From the NCBI GenBank assembly GCA_910588405.1, contig CAJUPT010000079.1:1-13043 (forward strand): a stretch of DNA of 13,043 nt, given 5' to 3'. A program made the position numbers and the translations under genes. Source of the stretch: an uncultured Lachnospiraceae bacterium (GTDB taxonomy: Bacteria; Bacillota; Clostridia; Lachnospirales; Lachnospiraceae). The stretch's first letter is position 1; each line of letters opens with the position of its first letter. Positions 5,930 to 13,043 of the stretch are shown piece by piece. The notes under the pieces are model-generated. The model was not told where the DNA came from, ran no database searches, and worked only from the letters and a program-made list of their open reading frames with translations.

Positions 5930-5944
5930 TTGAAAGGTGGTATT

Positions 5945-8173
5945 ATGTGGAAAGAGTATTCGTTAGGTTATATCAAAAACAACCGTTCCTCCGGTTTGTC
6001 CGTCCGGTTTGCGGCTTTTATTTCAGCGCTGCTGTTATCGTTGCTGTGCGGATTATTTTACAATGCGTGGAAATACGAGGTGGAGCGGATCGAGCTTACG
6101 GAGGGCGGCTGGCAGAGCAGGCTTGTAGGAGCGCTCGGGCACGAAGAGCTGGAAGTCATAAAAAATTTTGCCAATGTAAAAGAAGCGGCAATTAACACAA
6201 GAGAAAGCAGCGAAACGGAAACGGTAGTCGATCTTTATTTTAACGATATGGGAGCGGTTCTTTCCGATACGCCCCGGATCGCGGAAGCGGTGGGGATTGC
6301 GCCGGAAAAGGCCGTCTATCACTATCAGCTTCTGGCCATGTACCTGATCCGCAGCGCAGATGATACGGCGCCAAGGCTTTTGTTTCCCATGTTCATCATG
6401 ATAACGGCACTGGCATCTTTTTCATTGATTGTGATTATCCACAATTCCTTTGCGGTGTCCATGAACGCGAGGATTCACCAGTTTGGCATCTTTTCCAGCA
6501 TCGGCGCCACGCCGAGGCAGATCCATACCTGTCTTCTGCAGGAGGCCGCCGCCCTTTGTGTCCTGCCGGTTCTGGCGGGAAATCTGCTTGGCATCGGAGG
6601 CAGTATGGGGATGATACATCTGTCAAATGTGCTGCTGGGCAGCGACATCCCGGGGCGGCATAAGTCGGTTCCCGGCTATCATCCGCTGGTTTTGCTTCTG
6701 ACGCTGGCGGTTACGGCGGCGACCGTATGGATTTCCGCATGGCTGCCGGCCAGGAAATTAAGCAGACTGACGCCCCTTGAAGCCATCCGAAATACGGGGG
6801 AGCTGCAGCTTACGCGGAAAAGGAAATCCCGTATTCTTGCCCTGTTATTCGGCGTGGAGGGGGAGCTGGCCGGAAATGCGCTGAAAGCCCAGAGGAAGGC
6901 GCTCAGGACGGCGTCGCTGTCTCTGATACTTTCATTTATGGCTTTTACGATCATGCAGTGTTTCTTTTCTCTTTCGGAAATCAGCACAAGGGAAACCTAT
7001 TTTGAGCGCTATCAGGACGCCTGGGATATTATGGTTACGGTGAAAAACGGGGAGATAGACACCTTTGAGGAGACGGCGGAGATTCAGGGGCTTTCCGGGG
7101 TGGAGAGCGCCGTCGTGTATCAGAAGGCGGCGGCAAAAAGGGTGATTGCGGAGGGTGAAATAAGCGATGAGATGAACGCTTTCGGCGGCTTTTCCCATGC
7201 TTCCGGCCAGTTTGTGACAAAGGTGGACGGCGGCTTTTTGGTCAATGCGCCGGTGATCATATTGGATGATAGCAGCTTTTTGGATTATTGTGAGCAGATC
7301 GGCATCGCGCCCCGGCTTTCAGGAGCGGTGGTGCTTAATCAGATTCGTGACGTGACGAATCCGGACTTCCGGCATCCGGAGTTTGTGTCTTATATAAAGG
7401 AGCCTGATGCCGGGGAAGAGGCTGCGAGCGTTTTGCTGCCGTACAATAACGACAAGGAAATGGAAGCAAAGATTCCGGTTTTGGCTTATACATCAGAGGT
7501 TCCCCTTTTACGGGAGGAATATGCGACCATCGATTATTATGAGCTGGTGCATTTTGTTCCGGTGTCCTTATGGAAGGAAATCAAAGGGCGGACAGGCGGC
7601 GCGGAGGAAGAACTTTATATTCGTGTCCTTGCTAAAGGGAATGCCACATTGGAAGAATTGAATGCGCTGCAGAGCCGGATCGATCATCTGGCCGGCCAGT
7701 CCTATCTGCTGGAAAGTGAAAACCGGATTCAGGAGTATGGGGTAAATGCCAGACAGATTCAGGGAATGAAAGCGGTATTCGGCAGCTTCTGCGTCCTTCT
7801 GGCCGTCATCGGAATCGGCGATGTGTTTTCCAATACGCTGGGGTTTGTGCGGCAGAGGAAAAGGGAATTTGCCAGGTATATGTCCGTCGGGCTGACGCCG
7901 GGAGAAATCAGAAAGATGTTCTGCATCGAGGCGCTGGTTCTGGCAGGCCGCCCGATTTTGATCACCCTGCCGCTGGCGGTGATTGCGGTGGGCTGTATGC
8001 TGAAAATGAGTTATCTTGGGACAGGGGAATTTATGGCGGAGGCGCCACTCGTCCCGATCATGGTATTTATGCTGGCCATTTTGGCTTCCGTGGCGCTGGC
8101 TTATGGGCTGGCCTGGCGGGGCGTGGGTAAAATCAGTTTGGCAGAGGTGCTTAAGGATGATACAATGATGTGA
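5945..8173 (+). CDS. ABC transporter permease 1, two FtsX domains
   Basis: This is a 742-residue membrane protein. One helix lies near 19-42, then a roughly 100-residue outer part, helices near 145-170, 195-225 and 248-268, a central helix near 323-345, a large outer domain (about 346-605), and helices near 610-632, 658-688 and 700-722. Each half has the FtsX coupling helix: ARIHQFGIFSSIGATPRQI in the first, KREFARYMSVGLTPGEI in the second. This duplicated FtsX layout is typical of MacB-like peptide or lipoprotein transporters rather than of classic ten-helix BceB. The start at 5945 has AAAGGTGG five bases upstream; a TTG at 5930 lies before that site and is unlikely. It should pair with ATPase 1. 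The substrate is unknown. Confidence 0.9.
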   Translation: MWKEYSLGYIKNNRSSGLSVRFAAFISALLLSLLCGLFYNAWKYEVERIELTEGGWQSRLVGALGHEELEVIKNFANVKEAAINTRESSETETVVDLYFNDMGAVLSDTPRIAEAVGIAPEKAVYHYQLLAMYLIRSADDTAPRLLFPMFIMITALASFSLIVIIHNSFAVSMNARIHQFGIFSSIGATPRQIHTCLLQEAAALCVLPVLAGNLLGIGGSMGMIHLSNVLLGSDIPGRHKSVPGYHPLVLLLTLAVTAATVWISAWLPARKLSRLTPLEAIRNTGELQLTRKRKSRILALLFGVEGELAGNALKAQRKALRTASLSLILSFMAFTIMQCFFSLSEISTRETYFERYQDAWDIMVTVKNGEIDTFEETAEIQGLSGVESAVVYQKAAAKRVIAEGEISDEMNAFGGFSHASGQFVTKVDGGFLVNAPVIILDDSSFLDYCEQIGIAPRLSGAVVLNQIRDVTNPDFRHPEFVSYIKEPDAGEEAASVLLPYNNDKEMEAKIPVLAYTSEVPLLREEYATIDYYELVHFVPVSLWKEIKGRTGGAEEELYIRVLAKGNATLEELNALQSRIDHLAGQSYLLESENRIQEYGVNARQIQGMKAVFGSFCVLLAVIGIGDVFSNTLGFVRQRKREFARYMSVGLTPGEIRKMFCIEALVLAGRPILITLPLAVIAVGCMLKMSYLGTGEFMAEAPLVPIMVFMLAILASVALAYGLAWRGVGKISLAEVLKDDTMM

Positions 8174-8234
8174 GAAAAGGGCGCGTAAATTTTTCCGGCA
8201 GCAAAAAGTTGAGTGTTTTTTGAGAATTAGCGGC

Positions 8235-8240
8235 TATAAT
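8235..8240 (+). promoter_or_regulatory. Probable -10 of the TCS2 promoter
   Basis: TATAAT lies 128 bases before the RR2 start. The nearest -35-like hexamer, TTGAGT (8209-8214), is 20 bp away, too far for a good match. The TGTCAC/TGTAAC boxes of the other three promoters are not present at the same position. Confidence 0.4.
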
Positions 8241-8289
8241 CAGCGATAGCCTAATGAGCAGCAGTAAATGATTTTGTCAAAAACGGAAA

Positions 8290-8315
8290 TTTTCTCCCGG
8301 CTTAAGGGGAGAGAA
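8290..8315 (+). promoter_or_regulatory. Hairpin in the TCS2 leader
   Basis: TTTTCTCCC (8290-8298) pairs with GGGAGAGAA (8307-8315), nine pairs with one G-U. A-rich rather than T-rich sequence follows, so on this strand it is a leader structure. On the minus strand the T-run after it would look terminator-like. Confidence 0.4.
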
Positions 8316-8367
8316 AAAATAAAAGCGGCGACAAAAGGAGAGTTACGAAACTGTAATGGAGAAGGTT

Positions 8368-9039
8368 ATGAAACAAAAGCTTCTGATCGTAGACGATGAA
8401 CCGGGAATCGTAGATATGATGGCGGGTTATTTTTCTCTGCATTATGAGGTGCTTACGGCTCTTAGCGGGAATGAGGCGCTCCAAAAACTGGCGGGCAAGC
8501 CTGACCTGATTCTGCTGGACATTAATATGCCTGACCTGGACGGGCTGACCCTCTGCCAGAGGATACGGGAGCATATGGCCTGTCCCATTCTTTTTCTCAC
8601 GGCAAGGGTGGAATCTTCCGATAAAATTATCGGATTCCAGGCGGGGGCGGATGATTACATTATCAAACCCTTTGACCTGGATGAGCTGGGGGCGCGGGTT
8701 GCGGCGCATCTGCGGAGGGAAAAACGGCACAGGAATCAGGGGGCGGTGCGTTTTTTTGGAGATCTGGCTATCGACTATTCGGCGCGCGCGGTTACGGCGG
8801 CCGGCGTGCCTGTTCCTCTGTCGAAAAAGGAATTTGACATTGTGGAGCTGCTTTCGCTTAATGCCGGGCAGGTTTTTGACCGGGAACGGATTTATGAATC
8901 GGTGTGGGGAATTGACGGAGAGGGAAACAGCGATACGGTTATGGAGCATATCCGGAAAATCCGAGCGAAGCTTTCGGTGCATACGCTCCATGGTTATATT
9001 GATACGGTCTGGGGGTGTGGGTATCGGTGGAACGGCTGA
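8368..9039 (+). CDS. OmpR-family response regulator (RR2)
   Basis: This 223-residue protein has a receiver (about 1-115) with D9/D10, phosphorylated D51 in LLDINMPDLDG, T78 in FLTAR and K100 in IIKPF, and a winged-helix domain (about 130-222) with LSKKEFDIVELL, ERIYESVWG and VWGCGYRW. I chose the ATG at 8368 because GGAGAAGG lies six bases or so upstream and the protein then opens MKQKLLIVDDEP. An ATG at 8356 has its nearest site (AAGGAG) 15 bases away. It is followed by, and overlaps, its kinase. It follows the ABC1 permease by about 190 bases, with its own probable promoter. Confidence 0.92.
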   Translation: MKQKLLIVDDEPGIVDMMAGYFSLHYEVLTALSGNEALQKLAGKPDLILLDINMPDLDGLTLCQRIREHMACPILFLTARVESSDKIIGFQAGADDYIIKPFDLDELGARVAAHLRREKRHRNQGAVRFFGDLAIDYSARAVTAAGVPVPLSKKEFDIVELLSLNAGQVFDRERIYESVWGIDGEGNSDTVMEHIRKIRAKLSVHTLHGYIDTVWGCGYRWNG

Positions 9040-10226
9040 AAAATATGGGGTTAAAGAAATCCTTTCTTGTTTTGTCGTCGTTTTGCGTTTTGCTGGCTCT
9101 TTTGCTGCTTTTGCTGGTCTTTATGGCCTGCAATGGGGTGAGCAGGAATATTCCTGCCGGCGGGCTGGAAATCTTATCGGACAGCACGGTGATTCGGCAC
9201 CCGGAAAGAGTCACGGAGCGGCAGCAGAGGATCGCATCGGCGCTGGGGGTGGTTCAGCTTGTGTCCTGTATTGTTTTCCCGGTAGGCGGGCTGGCGGTTT
9301 CCGGCGTTTTGTATTACCATATGAAACTGAAGGAGCCGATCACGGCGCTGCGGGACGGTATTGGGCGGATTCAGAATCATGATCTTGATTTTGCGTTGTC
9401 GGTTCGCTCAGAGGACGAGCTGGGGCAGCTTTGCGCCGCCTTTGATACAATGCGGGAGGAGCTTTTGAAATCGAACCGGGAGCTGTGGCGGCAGGCGGAG
9501 GAACGAAAACGGCTGAACGCCGCTTTTTCCCATGACCTGCGCAATCCGATCACGGTTTTAAAGGGGACGGTAAAGCTGCTTCGGCAGGGAAAAGCGGACG
9601 AGCAGGCCTTCGACAGGCTGGAAAGCTACACGTTACGGATCGAGCAGTATGTGGAGGCAATGAGCGGCATCCAGCGGTTAGAGCAGATGCCGGTGCGGGT
9701 CGTCGAATGTGCATATTCTTTGCTGTGTTCTGAGTTAGAAGAGACGGCACATCTTCTGGCGGGAGGACTGGCGTATTCTGTTTCCAGGCTTGATTACGGC
9801 TTAACGGCGTCTGGCGATGGCTCAATGTGGCTGGATCACGGTTTATTTCTGACGGTTGCGGAAAACCTGATCGGAAACGCGGCTCGGTTCGCAAACAACA
9901 CAATTCTGATCTATATGGAACGGCAGGGGGACTTTTTACTTTTGTCTGTTATCGACGACGGCCCAGGTTATCCTGAAAAGCTGGTGCAGGACGGCCCGAA
10001 ACCTTTTGGGAAAATCAAGACAGAGGACGGCGGCGGAGCTTTAAATCAAGCCTCCGCCCATTTCGGCATGGGGCTGTATGGCAGCCAGATACTGTGTATG
10101 AAGCATGGTGGGACGCTAAAGCTGGAAAATAAAACAGGGTATGGCGCAAGGGCGGTCGCTTCTTTTTGGTTAAATATGCTGCCTAATGTCCTGTTGACGA
10201 TTTTGGCGGTATCTTTGAAACCCTAA
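9027..10226 (+). CDS. Membrane sensor histidine kinase (HK2), partner of RR2
   Basis: This protein is about 399 residues. Two membrane helices (about 11-33 and 72-96) flank a short outer loop of about 40 residues, so it may sense through the membrane or a partner. A HAMP linker (about 97-150) and coiled segment lead to the H-box AFSHDLRNPITVLKG (H169), N-box ENLIGNAARFA (N284), G1 DDGPGY and G2 HFGMGLYGSQI. The start is uncertain: GTG at 9027 (overlapping RR2 by 13 bases, with a G-rich stretch upstream) or ATG at 9045 (MGLKKSFLVL). After the usual end of the ATPase domain (ARAVASF) there is an extra, mostly hydrophobic tail of about 19 residues. The short sensor resembles kinases that rely on an ABC transporter for sensing (inference). 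Confidence 0.9.
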   Translation: MERLKNMGLKKSFLVLSSFCVLLALLLLLLVFMACNGVSRNIPAGGLEILSDSTVIRHPERVTERQQRIASALGVVQLVSCIVFPVGGLAVSGVLYYHMKLKEPITALRDGIGRIQNHDLDFALSVRSEDELGQLCAAFDTMREELLKSNRELWRQAEERKRLNAAFSHDLRNPITVLKGTVKLLRQGKADEQAFDRLESYTLRIEQYVEAMSGIQRLEQMPVRVVECAYSLLCSELEETAHLLAGGLAYSVSRLDYGLTASGDGSMWLDHGLFLTVAENLIGNAARFANNTILIYMERQGDFLLLSVIDDGPGYPEKLVQDGPKPFGKIKTEDGGGALNQASAHFGMGLYGSQILCMKHGGTLKLENKTGYGARAVASFWLNMLPNVLLTILAVSLKP

Positions 10227-10246
10227 ATTAAAAGGATATTTTTACA

Positions 10247-10275
10247 TTGACAAATGAAATCGGGTATGTGATAAT
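10247..10275 (+). promoter_or_regulatory. Strong sigma-70-type promoter with no gene behind it
   Basis: TTGACA (10247-10252), 17 bp, GATAAT (10270-10275): a perfect -35 and five of six in the -10 at ideal spacing. It points rightward, but the next 800 bases hold only the minus-strand DUF3800 gene. It may make a short RNA or antisense transcript, or be left over from a gene displaced by the insertion. Confidence 0.6.
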
Positions 10276-10281
10276 AGTATT

Positions 10282-10329
10282 GAACCACTGAAAGCGCGAA
10301 TGCGTCGTAGGTGGTGTTGCTATTTTTTA
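10282..10329 (+). ncRNA. Candidate short RNA from the orphan promoter
   Basis: From the predicted start the RNA would fold as ACCAC (10284-10288) with GTGGT (10311-10315), enclosing GCGC-GAAT-GCGT (10294-10305), followed by TATTTTTTAG. The T-run is seven bases from the stem, which is poor for a terminator, so this is a tentative call. Confidence 0.25.
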
Positions 10330-11098
10330 GGGTAGATTACAAGTCCGTATTTTTCATGGCTGGCTTTTTCATTTAATATGCCGTTGGCTGAAAGAGTGGC
10401 CATAACACTTCCGACAAACTCTCGGTTGATTAATTTCCCAACCCGGTTTGGCAGCTCTTTTTTCTTATAACGTGTCAGATAATATAAATGAACAAAATAT
10501 GAAATAAAATCACATATTTGTATAAAATGTGATTCCTGGGAATCTTTTTCAAGAACGTCTTCGATCATGTTTTTTATGGGTTTATTAATATATCCTCCGA
10601 ATTGGGATTGAATAGGATTATAGGCTCTGATTGCTCTGGCTGTTTTTCGCATTGGAGAAATACGCCCCTTATCTGTAATCAGCAAAAAATTCCAGCTTCC
10701 CTGACTGTCATTTTCAATTCTCTGAATATTATATGTAAGAGCATTTTCTAAAACATGGTAATCACCTGTTGATATGAACGTTTTATCAATAATCACATTG
10801 ATTGAGGAAGCGTTGAGAGAAGAAATCATTAAAGTGTATTTCTTAAGGATTTCAATCTTTTGTATATTCGTCCATTGGTAAGTTCTGTACGGATTTTTGT
10901 CGGTTAAAAAATGTTTGGTATGCATCTCCTGCCCTGTGTGAAAACCATACTCTGTTTTTAAGTCTGAACGTAAGGCTTTCACTGTATTATAATTTTCCTG
11001 CCATGCGCTGCTGGGCATATATATACTTGTTAGAATAAAAGCGTCGCTTGAGGACGTCGAGGTATTTTTGATATAGTCTGCTTAAAAAAGTATAGCAT
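10320..11098 (-). pseudogene. DUF3800-domain gene with a damaged 5' end
   Basis: The longest ATG frame starts at 11018 (232 residues), but family-like sequence continues upstream in frame (FILTSIYMPSSAW) to a TAA at 11082-11084. Just beyond, another frame has ATG at 11098 reading MLYFF. DUF3800 proteins usually begin with a pattern like (M)xYFxDESG, followed by F(V/I)LT and W. Here MLYFF and DYIKNTS are both present, but the DESG part is gone and the frames do not join, which suggests a small indel. Other landmarks remain: EMHTKHFL, VIIDK, NIQRIE, LLITDKGR and FIQICDFISYF near the end. The gene is AT-rich compared with its flanks and sits alone between HK2 and ABC2. DUF3800 function is not settled; with the N-terminal acidic motif missing, activity is doubtful. 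Confidence 0.6.
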
Positions 11099-11111
11099 AT
11101 ATTTATGTTGT

Positions 11112-11144
11112 TGTCACTGAGCTGTGATTTTTATTTGTTATAAT
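11112..11144 (+). promoter_or_regulatory. Promoter of ABC2 with OmpR-type direct-repeat operator
   Basis: TGTCAC (11112-11117), TGAGC, TGTGAT (11123-11128), ten bases, TATAAT (11139-11144) with TG giving an extended -10. It has the same spacing as upstream of ABC1 and TCS1. The leader to the ATG at 11230 is about 80 bases and holds no clear hairpin. Confidence 0.65.
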
Positions 11145-11229
11145 CTTTCAATTTTTACCGAACTGTTGAGCAATTCTTGAGGTTTTTATTTTACACTCTC
11201 TTTATCTTGCAAAACAGGAGGGTATTTTT

Positions 11230-12006
11230 ATGCAAATCGAAGCAAAGGATCTTACAAAAATCTACGGCAGCGGCGAGAGCCGCGTCGTGGCGCTGAATCA
11301 TGTCAGCCTTGAAATTGCCCAGGGTGATTTTATCTCGATTATGGGGCCGTCGGGCAGCGGGAAAAGTACGATGCTTCATCTGTTGTCGGGGCTTGACAGG
11401 CCTACATCGGGCAGCCTGACCTATGACGGGAAAACTATTTACGGTTTAGACGACAAAGCATTGTCCGCATTCCGCCGTCGGTGCATCGGGTTTATTTTTC
11501 AGCAGTTCAACCTTCTTCCGGTGCTGACCGCAAAGGAAAATATTATGATGCCTTTGCTGCTGGACAAAAAGCAGCCGGACGAGACATATCTGGCACAGCT
11601 TACGGATTTGCTGGGTATCCGTGAGCGTCTGACTCATCTGCCCCATGAGCTTTCCGGCGGCCAGCAGCAGCGTGTGGCGATTGCCCGTGCCCTGATCGCG
11701 AAGCCGGACATCGTTTTCGCGGATGAGCCTACGGGGAATCTGGACAGCAGAAGCGGTGACGAGGTGATGGAGCTGTTACGGAACATATGGATGAAGACGG
11801 GCAGAACCCTTGTGGTGATCACCCATGACAGCCGCATCGCAAAGATGGCAGACCGGCAATTCGTCATCGTGGACGGCGTTCTTTCAGAGGTCGCAGCAGG
11901 GGACGGTGTTCCTTCGGAAGCGGCGGCAGGAATGGAGGCGGTTAGAACGGAGGTTGCGGTAGCAGGAACGAAGCCGGCGGCGGGAACGGAGGTGACGGCA
12001 GGATGA
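11230..12006 (+). CDS. ABC transporter ATPase 2 (MacB/LolD/BceA-like) with a repetitive C-terminal tail
   Basis: This 258-residue ATPase has Walker A GPSGSGKST (39-47), Q91 in FQQFNLLP, signature LSGGQQQRVAIAR from 141, Walker B IVFADEPTGNLD (E166) and H199 in VITHDS, all intact. It is clearly a paralogue of ATPase 1, sharing KxYGSGExxVVAL near the start and long stretches around the signature. AGGAGGG lies seven bases before the ATG. The normal fold ends near residue 218; an extra 40-residue Ala/Gly/Glu/Val tail follows, which ATPase 1 lacks. The stop overlaps the permease start as ATGA, so the two are coupled. Confidence 0.93.
   Translation: MQIEAKDLTKIYGSGESRVVALNHVSLEIAQGDFISIMGPSGSGKSTMLHLLSGLDRPTSGSLTYDGKTIYGLDDKALSAFRRRCIGFIFQQFNLLPVLTAKENIMMPLLLDKKQPDETYLAQLTDLLGIRERLTHLPHELSGGQQQRVAIARALIAKPDIVFADEPTGNLDSRSGDEVMELLRNIWMKTGRTLVVITHDSRIAKMADRQFVIVDGVLSEVAAGDGVPSEAAAGMEAVRTEVAVAGTKPAAGTEVTAG
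11881..12001 (+). repeat. Degenerate GC-rich repeats encoding the ATPase 2 tail
   Basis: Imperfect units recur, for example GAACGGAGGTTGCGGTAGCA (from 11945) and GAACGGAGGTGACGGCAGGA (from 11984), with related stretches earlier. They encode phrases such as SEVAAG, SEAAAG, TEVAVAG and TEVTAG. The last unit supplies the GGAGGTG (11988-11994) that serves as ribosome binding site of permease 2, so the tail may have grown by expansion of that site. Confidence 0.6.
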
Positions 12007-13043
12007 GCTCTTATCTGTCGATGGCATGGAAGGAACTGAGGGCGCAGAAGGTAACGGCATTTCTGATTTTGATTGCCATGATTTTATCCACGGTCATGAC
12101 TACCGTGGCCGGCCAGTCGGTCGGAATTTTGCAGTCTATGCGGTCTGAGCAGGCGGCAGGCCTGAATGGAAACCGGTATGCAACTTTTCATCAGCTGAAC
12201 CAAGAGCAGGCGGACAGCTTGCATCAGGACAGCCGTTTATATGATGTGGGAAATATTATATTTGTCGGCAGTATGCCACTGGGAAACAGCAGCCTGAATC
12301 TATACCTGCGGGAATACCAGGATCGGGCGCTTGACATGTACCCGTCCATTAACAAAATTCAGGAAGGCCGTCTGCCGGAACAGGCAAATGAGATTGCGCT
12401 GTCAGAGGAAACCCTTCGCTATCTCGATTTCGACGGCGGGGTGGGAGATCAAATTTCTCTCGACTTAAATGTGTCCGTGATGGACGGCTCCCTGCCGGAG
12501 TACGCTTATCATGGGGATTTTATCCTTACCGGGATACTGGAAAGCAGCTATATGGGGTATGCTTCCGGTATAGTGGAGGGAATTGTGGGAGCGGGGACGG
12601 CCAGAAAGCTGCTGCCGGAGGAATATCTGCTGTATTCCACGGATTTCAAAACAGAGAGCAAGGGGGATTTCCGGAAGATTATGGATGACCTGGCCGCATC
12701 CCTTCAAGTGGAGGAAAGGTATATTCAGTACAACTGGGTTTTGCTGGATGCCCTTGGCATCTCCTACAATGGAAAGGAAAGCGGCGATACGGGTTCGGGC
12801 TTTTCCTTTATGGCCGCTGCCTGCCTTCTGACAGGCGCATTGGTTTTGTTTGCCGCAGGGCTGGTTATTTACAATATCCTGAAAATATCGGTCGCCAAAA
12901 AGGTGAAGGAATATGGGATCATCCGGGCAATCGGGGGCGAGCGGGGGCAGGTCTACCGTCTGGTTACCCTGCAGCTTTTGATTCTTAGCGGCATCGGCAT
13001 TCCTTTGGGGCTGCTGCTGGGGGTGCTGTCGGCGAAAGGCGTT
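12003..13043 (+). CDS. ABC transporter permease 2, FtsX-type, 3' end outside window
   Basis: The frame is open from the ATG at 12003 to the right edge (347 codons visible). A first helix (about 18-37) is followed by a roughly 230-residue outer domain like the MacB periplasmic-core type, then a helix (about 268-294), the FtsX coupling helix VAKKVKEYGIIRAIGGERGQV, and another helix (about 321-342) cut by the edge. GGAGGTG lies eight bases before the start, inside the end of the ATPase 2 gene. It should form a transporter with ATPase 2. It is not a close copy of permease 1, so the two transporters probably differ in substrate. A second FtsX half may lie beyond the window. Confidence 0.9.
   Translation, partial: MSSYLSMAWKELRAQKVTAFLILIAMILSTVMTTVAGQSVGILQSMRSEQAAGLNGNRYATFHQLNQEQADSLHQDSRLYDVGNIIFVGSMPLGNSSLNLYLREYQDRALDMYPSINKIQEGRLPEQANEIALSEETLRYLDFDGGVGDQISLDLNVSVMDGSLPEYAYHGDFILTGILESSYMGYASGIVEGIVGAGTARKLLPEEYLLYSTDFKTESKGDFRKIMDDLAASLQVEERYIQYNWVLLDALGISYNGKESGDTGSGFSFMAAACLLTGALVLFAAGLVIYNILKISVAKKVKEYGIIRAIGGERGQVYRLVTLQLLILSGIGIPLGLLLGVLSAKGV

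Noticed and set aside
5930..5944. TTG start for permease 1
   Set aside because: It lies upstream of the AAAGGTGG that serves the ATG at 5945.
8356..8367. Earlier ATG for RR2
   Set aside because: Its ribosome binding site would be 15 bases away, while ATG 8368 has GGAGAAGG at a good distance and gives the usual receiver start.
8302..8991. A 229-codon minus-strand open frame opposite RR2
   Set aside because: It is rich in Arg, His and Pro with no domain, lies opposite a clear response regulator, and has no supported start.
1..13043. CRISPR array, tRNA, rRNA, complete insertion sequence or replication origin
   Set aside because: I saw no regularly spaced identical repeats, no tRNA-like cloverleaf, no rRNA motifs, no transposase gene and no origin-type box cluster.

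Overview
The window reads as chromosomal DNA of a gut-type Firmicute, most likely class Clostridia (Lachnospiraceae or a neighbour). This rests on the style of the genes: a BlaR1-like M56 peptidase, OmpR/EnvZ-type two-component pairs next to MacB-like ABC transporters, an XRE regulator with a membrane tail, strong GGAGG ribosome binding sites and moderately GC-rich core genes broken by AT-richer insertions. No species can be named from sequence reading alone.

Layout, left to right. (1) 2-1135: the 3' part of an M56 membrane peptidase gene whose C-terminus has been cut by stop codons. (2) 1144-3295: a response regulator and sensor kinase (TCS1) behind a promoter with a long hairpin leader. (3) 3296-5008: an insert between TCS1 and the first transporter. 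It holds a convergent XRE/membrane regulator, an unrecognised 119-aa gene, scraps of an AAA/DUF4143-like ATPase gene, a 45-aa small protein and a clear terminator. (4) 5036-8173: ABC transporter 1 (ATPase plus 742-aa FtsX-type permease). (5) 8235-10226: a second response regulator and kinase (TCS2). (6) 10227-11098: an AT-rich insert with a damaged DUF3800 gene on the minus strand and an orphan strong promoter. (7) 11112-13043: ABC transporter 2 (ATPase plus FtsX-type permease, running off the right edge).

The locus is therefore two tandem units of [regulator-kinase]-[insert]-[ATPase-permease]. Such units usually sense and resist antimicrobial peptides or cell-envelope stress, and that is the most likely role here (inference). 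The most useful observation is that three promoters, those of TCS1, ABC1 and ABC2, share one architecture: two 6-bp boxes resembling TGTCAC and TGTAAC, 11 bp apart, then exactly 10 bp, then an extended -10 TATAAT. This looks like an OmpR-family operator. It suggests that one regulator, probably the autoregulated RR1, drives both transporters as a single regulon, although inserts separate the kinases from the pumps. The TCS2 promoter does not show this arrangement.

Several genes show decay: the M56 C-terminus, the DUF3800 start (its DESG-type motif region is missing) and the ATPase scraps. The region looks like a site of repeated gain and loss.
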